Assembly (NCBI GenBank): GCA_947646015.1
Contig: CANSEY010000008.1
Location: 62,001-126,000 of the forward strand
Direction: 5' to 3'
Source of the DNA: an uncultured Bacteroides sp.
Lineage (GTDB): Bacteria; Bacteroidota; Bacteroidia; Bacteroidales; Bacteroidaceae
DNA length: 64,000 bases
The translations under genes and the position numbers were made by a program. How positions within the stretch are numbered: position 1 is the first letter of the stretch; each line of letters starts with the position of its first letter. The notes under the pieces are model-generated. The model did no database searches. It saw only the letters and a program-made list of their open reading frames with translations, and was not told where the DNA came from. Of the stretch, positions 44,429 through 53,929 are shown in pieces.

Positions 44429-44771
44429 TTGCATTAATTCAATCTATTTCCTACAAAATCTCATTTTAGAGTTTCTAATAAACGGAAGACACGTCTATAA
44501 TAAACGATCATCAAATTTATTAATAACGATACGAACGTTTCTGCAAGTTCATGTTCTCTTTTTTCATGCAACTTTTATTTCCCTAATAGAGATTTCATTT
44601 GATTAGTAATATTAATCCACATTTCACATAATAAAAAGAAAGTTACAGTTCTTCCGGGAACCCGACGGCACATACTTCAATATACCAACGACCGAATGCC
44701 ATTCCACCCTCGTACTTCGCTTTAACAATAAGAATTTAGGTAAAAAGAAAGGGCTTCCGCTTTCTTTTTCG
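44429..44771. other. non-coding gap before dxs, with a small coding-like patch
   Basis: Mostly AT-rich sequence with no gene. A GC-richer patch at about 44645-44735 reads on the minus strand as [20 protein letters not shown] and ends CAVGFPEEL before a stop. It looks protein-like but has no good start (only an internal ATG giving 19 codons). It may be a gene relic or chance. Confidence 0.4.
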
Positions 44772-44779
44772 TATTTTTG
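44772..44779 (+). promoter_or_regulatory. -7 box of dxs
   Basis: TATTTTTG, an exact TAnnTTTG match, 20 bp upstream of the dxs ATG, so the leader is very short. An AAAAAGAAAG/CTTTCTTTTT inverted repeat lies immediately upstream of it. Confidence 0.5.
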
Positions 44780-44798
44780 CACCAAATTTTCTCGAATC

Positions 44799-46742
44799 AT
44801 GAAGAATGAACCGATATATAACTTGCTAAACTCAATCAACAGCCCCGATGATCTGCGCCGTCTGGAAGTAGACCAACTGCCGGAAGTATGCGATGAATTA
44901 AGGCAAGACATTATTAAAGAACTCTCCTGCAATCCGGGGCACTTCGCTGCCAGCCTCGGAACAGTGGAACTGACCGTAGCCCTGCACTACGTCTACAATA
45001 CACCTTATGACCGTATTGTATGGGACGTGGGACATCAGGCGTACGGCCACAAAATCCTCACAGGACGGCGTGAAGCATTCTCCACCAACCGGAAACTGGG
45101 AGGTATTCGCCCCTTCCCTTCTCCCGAAGAGAGCGAATACGATACATTTACCTGCGGACACGCTTCCAATTCGATCTCCGCAGCCCTCGGCATGGCTGTC
45201 GCCGCCGCCAAGAAGGGAGACGACCAACGTCATGTGATAGCCATCATCGGAGACGGTTCGATGAGCGGAGGACTGGCTTTTGAAGGATTGAACAATTCTT
45301 CTACCACCCCGAACAACCTGCTTATTATCCTGAATGATAACGACATGGCTATCGACCGCAGTGTCGGCGGTATGAAACAATACCTGTTCAACCTGACAAC
45401 CTCGAACCGCTACAACCAACTGCGTTTCAAGGCTTCCCGCCTGTTGTTCAAGCTCGGCATCCTGAACGATGAACGTCGCAAGGCACTGATCCGCTTCGGC
45501 AACAGTCTGAAGTCAATGGCCGCCCAGCAACAGAATATATTCGAAGGAATGAACATCCGCTACTTCGGTCCTATCGATGGCCATGACATAAAGAACCTTT
45601 CAAGGGTATTGCGTGACATTAAAGACCTCAAAGGTCCCAAAATACTGCATCTCCACACGATCAAAGGAAAAGGCTTCGCCCCTGCCGAGAAACACGCCAC
45701 CGAATGGCACGCTCCCGGCAAGTTCGATCCCGTCACCGGAGAGCGTTTCGTAGCCAATACGGAAGGAATGCCTCCCCTGTTCCAAGACGTTTTCGGAAAT
45801 ACACTGGTGGAACTGGCGGAAGCCAATCCAAGGATCGTAGGTGTGACTCCCGCCATGCCTTCCGGCTGTTCGATGAACATCCTCATGTCCAAAATGCCCA
45901 AGCGGGCTTTCGATGTGGGTATTGCCGAAGGCCACGCCGTCACCTTCTCCGGAGGAATGGCAAAAGATGGCTTGCAGCCTTTCTGCAACATCTATTCATC
46001 GTTCATGCAACGGGCTTATGACAATATTATCCATGATGTGGCTATTCAGAATCTTCCCGTAGTTCTCTGTCTCGACCGTGCCGGACTGGTAGGCGAAGAC
46101 GGTCCGACACATCACGGTGCGTTCGACATGGCTTATCTGCGTCCGATACCTAATCTGACCATCGCCTCCCCTATGAATGAGCATGAGCTGCGACGACTGA
46201 TGTACACGGCACAACTGCCGGATAAAGGTCCGTTCGTACTCCGCTATCCGCGTGGCCGTGGCGTATTGGTGGACTGGAAATGCCCGCTTGAAGAAATTCC
46301 TGTAGGCAAAGGACGGAAATTGAAGGACGGAAAAGATATAGCTGTCATCAGCATAGGACCTATCGGAAATAAAGCAAGGAGTGCCATCGCCCGTGCCGAG
46401 TCCGAATCGGGAAGAAGCATCGCCCACTATGATCTGAGATTCCTCAAACCGCTGGACGAAGAACTGCTGCACGAAGTGGGCCGCACATTCCGCCACATCG
46501 TCACCATAGAAGACGGAACGATTCAGGGAGGAATGGGAAGTGCCGTACTTGAATTCATGGCCGACCATGAATATACCCCGACAGTCAAACGCATCGGAAT
46601 TCCGGATAAATTCGTGCAACACGGCACGGTAGCCGAGTTATATCAGCTCTGCGGAATGGATGAAGACAGCCTGACAAAAGAATTGCTGAAGCAATGTGAA
46701 CTTCTGCCCGACATGAGCAAAATAAAAGAATTAACTAACTGA
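44799..46742 (+). CDS. dxs: 1-deoxy-D-xylulose-5-phosphate synthase
   Basis: The first enzyme of the MEP isoprenoid pathway; it condenses pyruvate and glyceraldehyde 3-phosphate with thiamine diphosphate. Seen in sequence: [40 protein letters not shown], the ThDP/Mg motif [16 protein letters not shown] from residue 151 with NDNDMAID after it, [20 protein letters not shown] (catalytic Glu region), and the transketolase C-terminal part [20 protein letters not shown]. At 647 residues it is slightly longer than E. coli Dxs. It is followed after 2 bp by trkA, so the genes are co-transcribed although functionally unrelated. Confidence 0.98.
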   Translation: MKNEPIYNLLNSINSPDDLRRLEVDQLPEVCDELRQDIIKELSCNPGHFAASLGTVELTVALHYVYNTPYDRIVWDVGHQAYGHKILTGRREAFSTNRKLGGIRPFPSPEESEYDTFTCGHASNSISAALGMAVAAAKKGDDQRHVIAIIGDGSMSGGLAFEGLNNSSTTPNNLLIILNDNDMAIDRSVGGMKQYLFNLTTSNRYNQLRFKASRLLFKLGILNDERRKALIRFGNSLKSMAAQQQNIFEGMNIRYFGPIDGHDIKNLSRVLRDIKDLKGPKILHLHTIKGKGFAPAEKHATEWHAPGKFDPVTGERFVANTEGMPPLFQDVFGNTLVELAEANPRIVGVTPAMPSGCSMNILMSKMPKRAFDVGIAEGHAVTFSGGMAKDGLQPFCNIYSSFMQRAYDNIIHDVAIQNLPVVLCLDRAGLVGEDGPTHHGAFDMAYLRPIPNLTIASPMNEHELRRLMYTAQLPDKGPFVLRYPRGRGVLVDWKCPLEEIPVGKGRKLKDGKDIAVISIGPIGNKARSAIARAESESGRSIAHYDLRFLKPLDEELLHEVGRTFRHIVTIEDGTIQGGMGSAVLEFMADHEYTPTVKRIGIPDKFVQHGTVAELYQLCGMDEDSLTKELLKQCELLPDMSKIKELTN

Positions 46743-46744
46743 AG

Positions 46745-48085
46745 ATGAAGATAATTATCGCAGGTGCCGGAAACGTAGGCACCCACCTGGCTAAATTATT
46801 GTCCCGGGAAAAACAGGACATTATCCTGATGGACGATGACGAAGAAAAACTAAGTGCCCTCAGCGCCAACTTCGATTTGTTGACTGTCACGGCTTCTCCT
46901 TCTTCCATCTCGGGACTGAAAGAGGTAGGCGTGAAAGAAGCGGACTTGTTCATCGCAGTCACCCCCGACGAAAGCAGGAATATGACTGCCTGTATGCTAG
47001 CCACCAATCTGGGTGCCAAAAAGACTGTCGCCCGCATCGACAACTACGAATATCTTCTGCCCAAAAACAAGGAATTCTTCCGGAAACTGGGTGTAGACTC
47101 ATTGATCTATCCGGAAATGCTTGCTGCCAAAGAAATCGTATCTTCCATGCGTATGAGCTGGGTACGTCAATGGTGGGAATTCTGCGGAGGCGCCTTGATA
47201 CTGATCGGTACCAAGATGCGCGAAAAAGCGGAAATACTGAATATTCCCCTCCATCAACTGGGTGCACCGGACATCCCTTACCACGTGGTAGCCATCAAAC
47301 GCGGAACGGAAACCATCATTCCGCGCGGAGACGATGTTATCAAACTGCACGATATTGTTTATTTCACCACTACACGCAAATATATTCCTTATATCCGGAA
47401 AATAGCCGGCAAGGAGGATTATGCCGATGTACGCAACGTCATGATCATGGGCGGAAGCCGTATCGCCGTCCGTACCGCTCAGTACGTGCCGGATTATATG
47501 CAGGTAAAAATTGTAGATAACGACATCAACCGTTGCAACCGGCTGACTGAATTATTGGACGACAAAACCATGATCATCAACGGCGATGGTCGTGATATGG
47601 ACCTGCTCATCGAAGAAGGTTTAAAGAATACCGAAGCATTTGTCGCCTTGACGGACAATTCGGAAACGAACATCCTCGCCTGTCTCGCCGCCAAACGTAT
47701 GGGAGTGGAAAAGACGGTGGCGGAAGTAGAGAATATCGACTATATCGGCATGGCGGAAAGTCTTGATATCGGCACGGTCATCAATAAGAAAATGATTGCC
47801 GCCAGCCACATTTATCAGATGATGCTGGATGCCGATGTATCCAATGTCAAATGCCTGACGTTTGCCAACGCCGATGTGGCTGAGTTTACCGTACCCGCCG
47901 GAGCAAAGATTACTAAAAATTTAATCAAGGATCTGGGATTGCCCAAAGGAACAACCATCGGAGGTATGATTCGCAATGGCGAAGGAGTGCTCGTAACCGG
48001 AGATACGCTGATTCGTCCCGGAGACCATGTCGTTGTATTCTGCCTGAGTATGATGATCAAGAAGATTGAGAAGTTCTTTAATTAA
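46745..48085 (+). CDS. trkA: Trk potassium uptake regulator TrkA
   Basis: A cytoplasmic NAD-binding subunit that gates TrkH. Two RCK modules are visible. The first Rossmann fold starts MKIIIAGAGNVGTHLAKLL with the dinucleotide motif GAGNVG and acidic DD at strand 2. The second starts near residue 230 with NVMIMGGSRIAVRTAQYV and an acidic VDND. Each is followed by an RCK_C domain. The 446-residue length matches the family. Its partner trkH follows after a 150-bp palindromic element. Confidence 0.97.
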   Translation: MKIIIAGAGNVGTHLAKLLSREKQDIILMDDDEEKLSALSANFDLLTVTASPSSISGLKEVGVKEADLFIAVTPDESRNMTACMLATNLGAKKTVARIDNYEYLLPKNKEFFRKLGVDSLIYPEMLAAKEIVSSMRMSWVRQWWEFCGGALILIGTKMREKAEILNIPLHQLGAPDIPYHVVAIKRGTETIIPRGDDVIKLHDIVYFTTTRKYIPYIRKIAGKEDYADVRNVMIMGGSRIAVRTAQYVPDYMQVKIVDNDINRCNRLTELLDDKTMIINGDGRDMDLLIEEGLKNTEAFVALTDNSETNILACLAAKRMGVEKTVAEVENIDYIGMAESLDIGTVINKKMIAASHIYQMMLDADVSNVKCLTFANADVAEFTVPAGAKITKNLIKDLGLPKGTTIGGMIRNGEGVLVTGDTLIRPGDHVVVFCLSMMIKKIEKFFN

Positions 48086-48235
48086 GTAATAGGTATTAGG
48101 TAATAAGTAATAAGTATTAGGTAATAACCGTAGCTGCTTGTACTTGACATTATATCTGATACTTGGCGCATAATACTTAATATTTAATACCTATTACTTA
48201 TTACTTAATACCTATTACTTAATACCTATTACTTA
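48086..48235. repeat. AT-rich palindromic element between trkA and trkH
   Basis: The left arm (48086 to about 48127) repeats AAGTAATA and GTATTAGG words; the right arm (about 48178 to 48235) repeats CCTATTACTTA words in inverted order. Together they would form a long imperfect hairpin around a 50-nt unique centre. The element abuts the trkA stop codon and ends 5 bp before the trkH ATG. It resembles a small repetitive element inserted in an operon. Confidence 0.75.
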
Positions 48236-48239
48236 AAAA

Positions 48240-49691
48240 ATGATTAATTCGAGGATGATATATCGCATCATGGGGTTTCTGTTACTGATAGAAACGGCTA
48301 TGTTAATGTGTTGCGGTGGTGTTTCACTATTTTACAAGGAAGATGATTTAAACAGTTTTCTGCTTTCATCAGCTATCACGGCCTTTGTAGGTGTGATTAT
48401 GCTTGCTATTGGAAGAGGGGCCGAAAAGTCACTCAACCGCCGCGATGGATATGTGATTGTCAGTGTAGCCTGGATTGCTTTCTCCTTTTTTGGAATGTTG
48501 CCCTATTATATAGGCGGGTATATTCCAAGTGTCACCGATGCCTTCTTCGAGACAATGTCCGGCTTCAGCAGTACCGGTGCCACCATCATGAATAATATAG
48601 AATCGATGCCTCACGGAATCCTTTTCTGGCGGGCAATGACTCAGTGGATCGGCGGTCTGGGAATTGTATTCTTTACGATTGCCGTTCTTCCGATTTTCGG
48701 TATGGGAGGTATTCAGGTATTTGCCGCCGAAGCCAGCGGGCCGACTCATGACAAAGTACATCCCCGTATTGGTGTTACCGCCAAATGGATCTGGGGCATC
48801 TATGCCGGTATGACGGGGACATTGATTATATTACTGGTATTCGGGGGCATGGGACTTTTCGACAGTATCTGCCACGCTTTCACCACGACCAGTACAGGTG
48901 GGTTCTCCACCAAGCAGACAAGTATCGAATATTACCACTCGCCTTACATAGACTATGTAATATCTGTTTTCATGTTCCTCTCGGGAGTCAACTTCACGCT
49001 ATTATTGCTGATGTTCAATGGGAAAATAAAGAAGTTTATCCATGATGCCGAGCTGAAGTTTTATTTTATGTCTGTTGCCTTTTTCACGGTTTTCATAGCA
49101 GTCTGGCTTTATCAGACCAGTTCGATGGGAGCAGAAGAAGCATTCCGGAAATCTCTGTTCCAAGTAATCTCCTTACAGACTTCAACCGGTTTTGCCACTG
49201 CCGACTATATGCTCTGGCCTTCCATTCTCTGGGGCTGTCTTCTTATCGTAATGATAATGGGTGCTTGCGCAGGCAGTACGACAGGTGGTATCAAATGTAT
49301 CCGCATGGTTATCCTCTTCAAAGTTGCCAAAAATGAATTTAAACATATTCTGCATCCCAATGCAGTATTGCCCGTACGGGTGAATAAACAGGTGATCTCC
49401 CCCTCTATCCAGTCTACCGTACTGGCATTTACATTTTTGTATGCAATCATCGCCATTATCAGCATTCTTGTCATGATGGGCTTCGGAGTGGGATTTCTCG
49501 AATCTATCGGAACGGTCATATCAAGTATAGGAAACATGGGACCGGGACTCGGCACGTGTGGCCCTGCCTTCTCGTGGAGTGAATTGCCTGATGCAGCCAA
49601 ATGGTTGCTCTCCTTTTTGATGCTTCTCGGACGTCTGGAGTTGTTTACGGTATTGCTGCTGTTCAGTTCCGATTTCTGGAAAAGAAATTAA
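48240..49691 (+). CDS. trkH: Trk potassium uptake channel TrkH
   Basis: The membrane pore of the Trk system; with TrkA it imports potassium. Four selectivity-filter repeats are visible: MSGFSSTGAT, TTTSTGGFST, LQTSTGFATAD and SIGNMGPGLG. Eight or more membrane helices surround them, and the length of 483 matches. The ATG at 48240 gives MINSRMIY; a second ATG five codons in is possible. The ribosome-binding region lies inside the palindromic element, so folding of that RNA could affect translation. Confidence 0.97.
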   Translation: MINSRMIYRIMGFLLLIETAMLMCCGGVSLFYKEDDLNSFLLSSAITAFVGVIMLAIGRGAEKSLNRRDGYVIVSVAWIAFSFFGMLPYYIGGYIPSVTDAFFETMSGFSSTGATIMNNIESMPHGILFWRAMTQWIGGLGIVFFTIAVLPIFGMGGIQVFAAEASGPTHDKVHPRIGVTAKWIWGIYAGMTGTLIILLVFGGMGLFDSICHAFTTTSTGGFSTKQTSIEYYHSPYIDYVISVFMFLSGVNFTLLLLMFNGKIKKFIHDAELKFYFMSVAFFTVFIAVWLYQTSSMGAEEAFRKSLFQVISLQTSTGFATADYMLWPSILWGCLLIVMIMGACAGSTTGGIKCIRMVILFKVAKNEFKHILHPNAVLPVRVNKQVISPSIQSTVLAFTFLYAIIAIISILVMMGFGVGFLESIGTVISSIGNMGPGLGTCGPAFSWSELPDAAKWLLSFLMLLGRLELFTVLLLFSSDFWKRN

Positions 49692-49736
49692 ATCGGACGG
49701 AGCTGGCTATCGAATATGCAGTCTGCTTATAATTTA

Positions 49737-49770
49737 AAAAAGGTGTCTGCTTTTCAACCGACACCTTTTT
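49737..49770. terminator. bidirectional terminator between trkH and the SGNH gene
   Basis: AAAAAGGTGTC (49737-49747) pairs with GACACCTTTTT (49760-49770), with A/T tracts on both sides. It ends dxs-trkA-trkH and the convergent leftward carbohydrate operon. Confidence 0.85.
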
Positions 49771-49793
49771 CACCTTAAAAAACCTTATCACAC

Positions 49794-51176
49794 TCAGATC
49801 TTTCTAAGAACGATCTTTCTTACTACAGGTTTGTTTACCTCATAAATCTTAGAAATAAGAACATCCATTTCCTGTTGACGAGCTTCACGAACAGCGTCAG
49901 ACATCATTCGGGTATATGAATCCCGGTGTCCCTTCAGCCATGCATTCTTTTCCACGTTTTCATCCATCACCTCGATAGCTTTTCTGTTATTCGCATTAAG
50001 CAATCCTTTCTGTTGGAAGAATGCGAATTGTGTCCATGCAAACTCACGGAATGATCTTTCAATTTCCCAGCGATATTCGTTCAGATGCATTACAGTTAAT
50101 GCCTGCTGATATTGAGGCGTTTTTGATTCGGCTGCAAGGTTAATGCCTTTTGCCAGTTCGCCTGCACTCCATGTACCGATTTCTTCATCGTCAATCAGCA
50201 GTTTATAGTTACCCTTCAAGCCCGATACTTTCAGCATCTCACGGTTCATATCTTCCATGAAAGGAACAACTTTCGTAACTTCTGCCTGACTTTTCTTTTG
50301 TCCCCATCCACGGGCAATCGTATCCAGAGGATAAGGTAAAGCCTCAGCCAGATAATCAAAACTCAATTCATTACCAATCTTCTTAATATTGGAGACTGTA
50401 CAATTTTCAGCCTTCACAGCTTCCTTTTTATTGGCATTAATCTCCATATTCGCTACGTCTTTACCCACAAAACCTTGTGCTTTCAGGAAAAGATAAGCCA
50501 TCACCATATGTCCGTCATTATCCGGGTGGATACGGTCGGAGCCACAGAGAGTGAAAGCAGGATCTTTCTGCTGGAATTGCTGGTTCAAAGCTACCATCGG
50601 CGCATTCAAATCAGAGAATTCCCAGCCGTTCTTTGCTGCAGATTCCTTCTGGTATTCTACGATTCTTTTGATAGTCTCATTTTTGGTCTTGAAAAGATTC
50701 CCTTCTTTCAATTGAACAGTTTCGTCATAAGGAGAAGTTCCCAACATTACAATACGTGTCTTGGGCAGTTCCTTGAAACGCTTTTCCATTTGCTGGTAGT
50801 TCTTAATGCTCTCTTGATATTTCTCTTCCCCAAATTCCTTCGCTTTATCACCATTGTATTCAAAGTATCCGGAGTCATTCATACCGAATGTAACCATCAA
50901 TACGGAAGGCTGCATAGCAAAAATATCTGCATCCAGACGTTTGTTCATGTCAAATGCCGTATCTCCTCCGATACCGCCATTGAATATACGAATAGGCATA
51001 TTCGGAAAACGCGTCATATAATACAACCAGATGTATGAATGATAATGTCCGCCATCTGTTATACTATTTCCTAAAAAGACTGCTCTTTCACCTTCTTTGA
51101 AAGGTTTTACTGTTTGTGCAAATGTAGCAGTATATGCCATACAGACAGCTGCTACCAATACGATAAACTTTTTCAT
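49794..51176 (-). CDS. SGNH/GDSL-family hydrolase, probable carbohydrate esterase
   Basis: A signal peptide ends ATFAQ; no lipobox, so periplasmic. SGNH blocks are clear: FLGNSITDGG with nucleophile Ser (block I), NGGIGGDTAFD (block II Gly), VTFGMNDSGYF (block III Asn), and SDRIHPDNDGHMVMA with Asp and His (block V). An extra C-terminal region of about 190 residues, rich in charged helices, is typical of larger Bacteroides members. Predicted to deacylate a sugar; the acyl group and sugar are unknown. It is the last gene of a leftward operon behind GH43, 40 bp away. Confidence 0.88.
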   Translation of the reverse strand: MKKFIVLVAAVCMAYTATFAQTVKPFKEGERAVFLGNSITDGGHYHSYIWLYYMTRFPNMPIRIFNGGIGGDTAFDMNKRLDADIFAMQPSVLMVTFGMNDSGYFEYNGDKAKEFGEEKYQESIKNYQQMEKRFKELPKTRIVMLGTSPYDETVQLKEGNLFKTKNETIKRIVEYQKESAAKNGWEFSDLNAPMVALNQQFQQKDPAFTLCGSDRIHPDNDGHMVMAYLFLKAQGFVGKDVANMEINANKKEAVKAENCTVSNIKKIGNELSFDYLAEALPYPLDTIARGWGQKKSQAEVTKVVPFMEDMNREMLKVSGLKGNYKLLIDDEEIGTWSAGELAKGINLAAESKTPQYQQALTVMHLNEYRWEIERSFREFAWTQFAFFQQKGLLNANNRKAIEVMDENVEKNAWLKGHRDSYTRMMSDAVREARQQEMDVLISKIYEVNKPVVRKIVLRKI

Positions 51177-51216
51177 GTTTCAATTAATATTTTATGAAAT
51201 TACAATTCAATCTCTG

Positions 51217-52755
51217 TTATTTCAAGTTTTTCATTTTAAAATAGGCAAACTCTGCCGGAACATTCTTATCGCCGCTATGCAGCAACCCGGGACGTTGCAC
51301 TCTGTCCCATCGGATTAAAGATTCTCCCTTAAAAGAAGTATTCCGTACAGATTGCCATGTCTTACCATCTCTACTTTGATAGAAATGGAAAATACAACCT
51401 TGTTCGACCTCTATCTTCAAATATATATTTCTACCGGCAAAAGCCGATTCATAAAGTACCGATTCAGCACCTTCTTTGATTACTTTCAAAAGAACTTTAT
51501 CTCCTTGGGTTCCCCAAACGACCAGGTTCTTATCATCCCCATACAATGTCAGTCCTTTCAGACTCTCATTGACATTCGTCAGTTTTGTCTCGCAACTGTA
51601 ATGAGAAGACTGGGGACGCAAGCATAATGCCGTCCCATACTTATTTCCTTTTTTCGGAGTGCCGGATAAGAGCAGTTTTCCACTCTTTAGCACAGCATCT
51701 ATATCTGAATAAGGATAATTCCATGTCCAGTCAACCTTCAGCTTATTCCCCGTAAAGTTATCCTCAAAGCCCGGTATCGGATTTTGTTTTGTACCTTTGA
51801 AAGGGACAGGCTGCTTCATAACTGCTACACTTCCTGTCTTAAAACGTACCCAATGATCATCTGTCACTTCCATTTCCTGTAAGATAGGCTGACGACCGGC
51901 ATAAAATCCTTCCCCTTTCAGATATGCATGACACATATAGAACATACGTCCGTCAGGAGTCTTCACAGCCGTACCATGTCCGCATGACCTGTAATCTCCT
52001 TCACCACCATGCAGAACAGGATTTCCACTATACTTTTCATAGGGCCCGCGGAAACTTTTGGAACGTGCCACATATACATCATAATCACTGGATGGACCGC
52101 AACAGCCATGAGCAGAATATACTATATAATAGTAATCTCCCTGCTTAAAATGGTACTGACCTTCCATACCGATCTCTTCATCATCTACCAATAAAGAAAA
52201 TGGTTCGCCTTCCAAGCGCAGTCCATCGACAGAGAGCTTACATCCCAGCAATTCAATAGGACGCTTATCCAGCCCATAAGCTTTCCAACTAATATACAGC
52301 TGACCATTATCATCATAAATAAAAGCGTCAATCGCCTCTGTCCCATACTCTACAACCGGACCGTAATCCTTGAACTCATGCAAAGGGGAATCTGCAACAG
52401 CTACCCCTATATATGAGATTCCAGTACTTTTCTGACGGGCTGTATAGTAACAGAATACTTTATTATTGTGATAAAACAATTCCGGTGCCCAAAAAGAATT
52501 AGAAGTCCATGACGGCTGTTCATTAAAGATATGTCCTGTCTGTTTCCAGTTGATCAGGTCTTTTGAGGTGAACACCGGATAAAAAGGAGCCCACTCCGAG
52601 GATGTTCCGGTAGCATAATATGTATCATCTATCCGAATCATGGAAGGATCGGGCATATCTCCCCGAATCACAGGATTAGTAAAATAGCTTTTTTCCTGCG
52701 CTACTATCTGCAACGCAAGAAAAATACTAAACAGAGAAAGTCCTATCTTCTTCAT
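51217..52755 (-). CDS. family GH43 glycoside hydrolase
   Basis: A signal peptide ends IVAQ; periplasmic. The five-bladed GH43 propeller has its three carboxylates in place: base Asp in IRGDMPDPSMIRI (about 33-38), the pKa-modulating Asp in AIDAFIYDD, and the acid Glu in GMEGQYHFKQ. A C-terminal beta-sandwich (GH43_C2/DUF1349-like, from FEDNFTGNKLKVDWTWNYP) follows, giving 512 residues. Family members are mostly arabinofuranosidases or xylosidases; galactosidases also occur. Its place between GH130 and an esterase suggests removal of a side-chain sugar from the same glycan. Exact specificity is not readable. Confidence 0.92.
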   Translation of the reverse strand: MKKIGLSLFSIFLALQIVAQEKSYFTNPVIRGDMPDPSMIRIDDTYYATGTSSEWAPFYPVFTSKDLINWKQTGHIFNEQPSWTSNSFWAPELFYHNNKVFCYYTARQKSTGISYIGVAVADSPLHEFKDYGPVVEYGTEAIDAFIYDDNGQLYISWKAYGLDKRPIELLGCKLSVDGLRLEGEPFSLLVDDEEIGMEGQYHFKQGDYYYIVYSAHGCCGPSSDYDVYVARSKSFRGPYEKYSGNPVLHGGEGDYRSCGHGTAVKTPDGRMFYMCHAYLKGEGFYAGRQPILQEMEVTDDHWVRFKTGSVAVMKQPVPFKGTKQNPIPGFEDNFTGNKLKVDWTWNYPYSDIDAVLKSGKLLLSGTPKKGNKYGTALCLRPQSSHYSCETKLTNVNESLKGLTLYGDDKNLVVWGTQGDKVLLKVIKEGAESVLYESAFAGRNIYLKIEVEQGCIFHFYQSRDGKTWQSVRNTSFKGESLIRWDRVQRPGLLHSGDKNVPAEFAYFKMKNLK

Positions 52756-52766
52756 GGAATATTTCT

Positions 52767-53900
52767 TTATTTTTTAGACGGGTCATATACGGCAACTGCT
52801 ACACGCGAATCAGCACAGCCATAATACAAGAACCATTTTTGATTGTGGAATACAAGTCCTTCTATAAATACAGTTCCTGCAGGATATTGACCACTCTTTT
52901 CAAAATCAGATTCAGGAATATAGAATGGCTTGTCCAGTCGGTCAATCAATTTTGCAGGATCTTTTGCATCGAACAGCGCCTGCCCTGCACAATAAGAATT
53001 GGCAGTATACAGTGTATCACCTTCCGCACCGGCTTTATTTTTGCCGTTATAAAGCAACAGAATACCTTTATCAGTCAGCACAGCTGGAGGACCGCACTCT
53101 GTTAGGTCACTGTCAAATTTGCCTTCACGGGGGACAATGACCTTCAAGAAGTCACCATTCTCATCCAGCATCGGTGTCCAGTTCACCAAATCTTCTGATG
53201 TGGCTACATTCACAAACTTTTCACCCCAATACATCCAGTATTTACCGTCGATCCGGGCAATCACTTGTTTTCCATCTACCAGTTTTGTAACGATAGAAGC
53301 CGATTTTGAAAATTCGTCAAAGAAACGTCCGTCATAAGCCTTCGCAAAAGCCGGTCCATACTTTTCCCACTTTTGCAGATCGCGGGAAGTGGCTACCGCC
53401 AGACGCGCCTGTTTACGATTCCATTGCGTATAAAGCATTACATACAATCCGTCTTCCGTCATTGCAACACGAGGATCTTCACAACCACCCGGCCATTCAA
53501 GTTCTTTCTGACTGTCATCTGCCGGATAGAAAACGGGAACCGGCATCCGGTTAAAATGTAATCCGTCATCAGAGTAAGCATATCCCAGACGGGAAGTACG
53601 TGAACCGATACCGACTGCCGAATTATCTTCTGCCCGATAAAGGACAACTACCTTTCCATCATAAATCGTAGCAGCCGGATTGAAAGTATCTCCGGCTTCC
53701 CATGCTACCGAGTCCTGCCTCATCGGGCAATAAAACAAGTTTGTCGTATCCGGCGAAACAATCGGATTTGTATTTTCCGGACGCTGAAAGTCAGCCCATG
53801 CCCAGTCCGGGAACTCGGTTACCTGTTTCTTTTCACCACACGAAGTTACCATCGCAGCGGCCATCAGTAACCAGGCAGTATGTAAGAATCTTCTTTTCAT
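52767..53900 (-). CDS. family GH130 lipoprotein (mannoside phosphorylase or hydrolase)
   Basis: The lipobox VTSC puts the lipidated Cys near residue 21; the next residues (GEKKQ) are not a strong surface signal. A five-bladed propeller of GH130 type follows, with YRAEDNS, the signature WPGGCEDPRVAMTEDGLYVM and ECGPPAVLTDKGILLLYNGK. Most GH130 enzymes phosphorolyse beta-1,4-mannosyl linkages; exported ones without access to much phosphate are often hydrolases of beta- or alpha-mannosides. Exported location and two GH92 neighbours favour a mannose-containing substrate. GH130 assignment is strong; specificity is open. Confidence 0.88.
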   Translation of the reverse strand: MKRRFLHTAWLLMAAAMVTSCGEKKQVTEFPDWAWADFQRPENTNPIVSPDTTNLFYCPMRQDSVAWEAGDTFNPAATIYDGKVVVLYRAEDNSAVGIGSRTSRLGYAYSDDGLHFNRMPVPVFYPADDSQKELEWPGGCEDPRVAMTEDGLYVMLYTQWNRKQARLAVATSRDLQKWEKYGPAFAKAYDGRFFDEFSKSASIVTKLVDGKQVIARIDGKYWMYWGEKFVNVATSEDLVNWTPMLDENGDFLKVIVPREGKFDSDLTECGPPAVLTDKGILLLYNGKNKAGAEGDTLYTANSYCAGQALFDAKDPAKLIDRLDKPFYIPESDFEKSGQYPAGTVFIEGLVFHNQKWFLYYGCADSRVAVAVYDPSKK

Positions 53901-53929
53901 TCTTTATAAGAGTTAATAGTTAAACCTAA

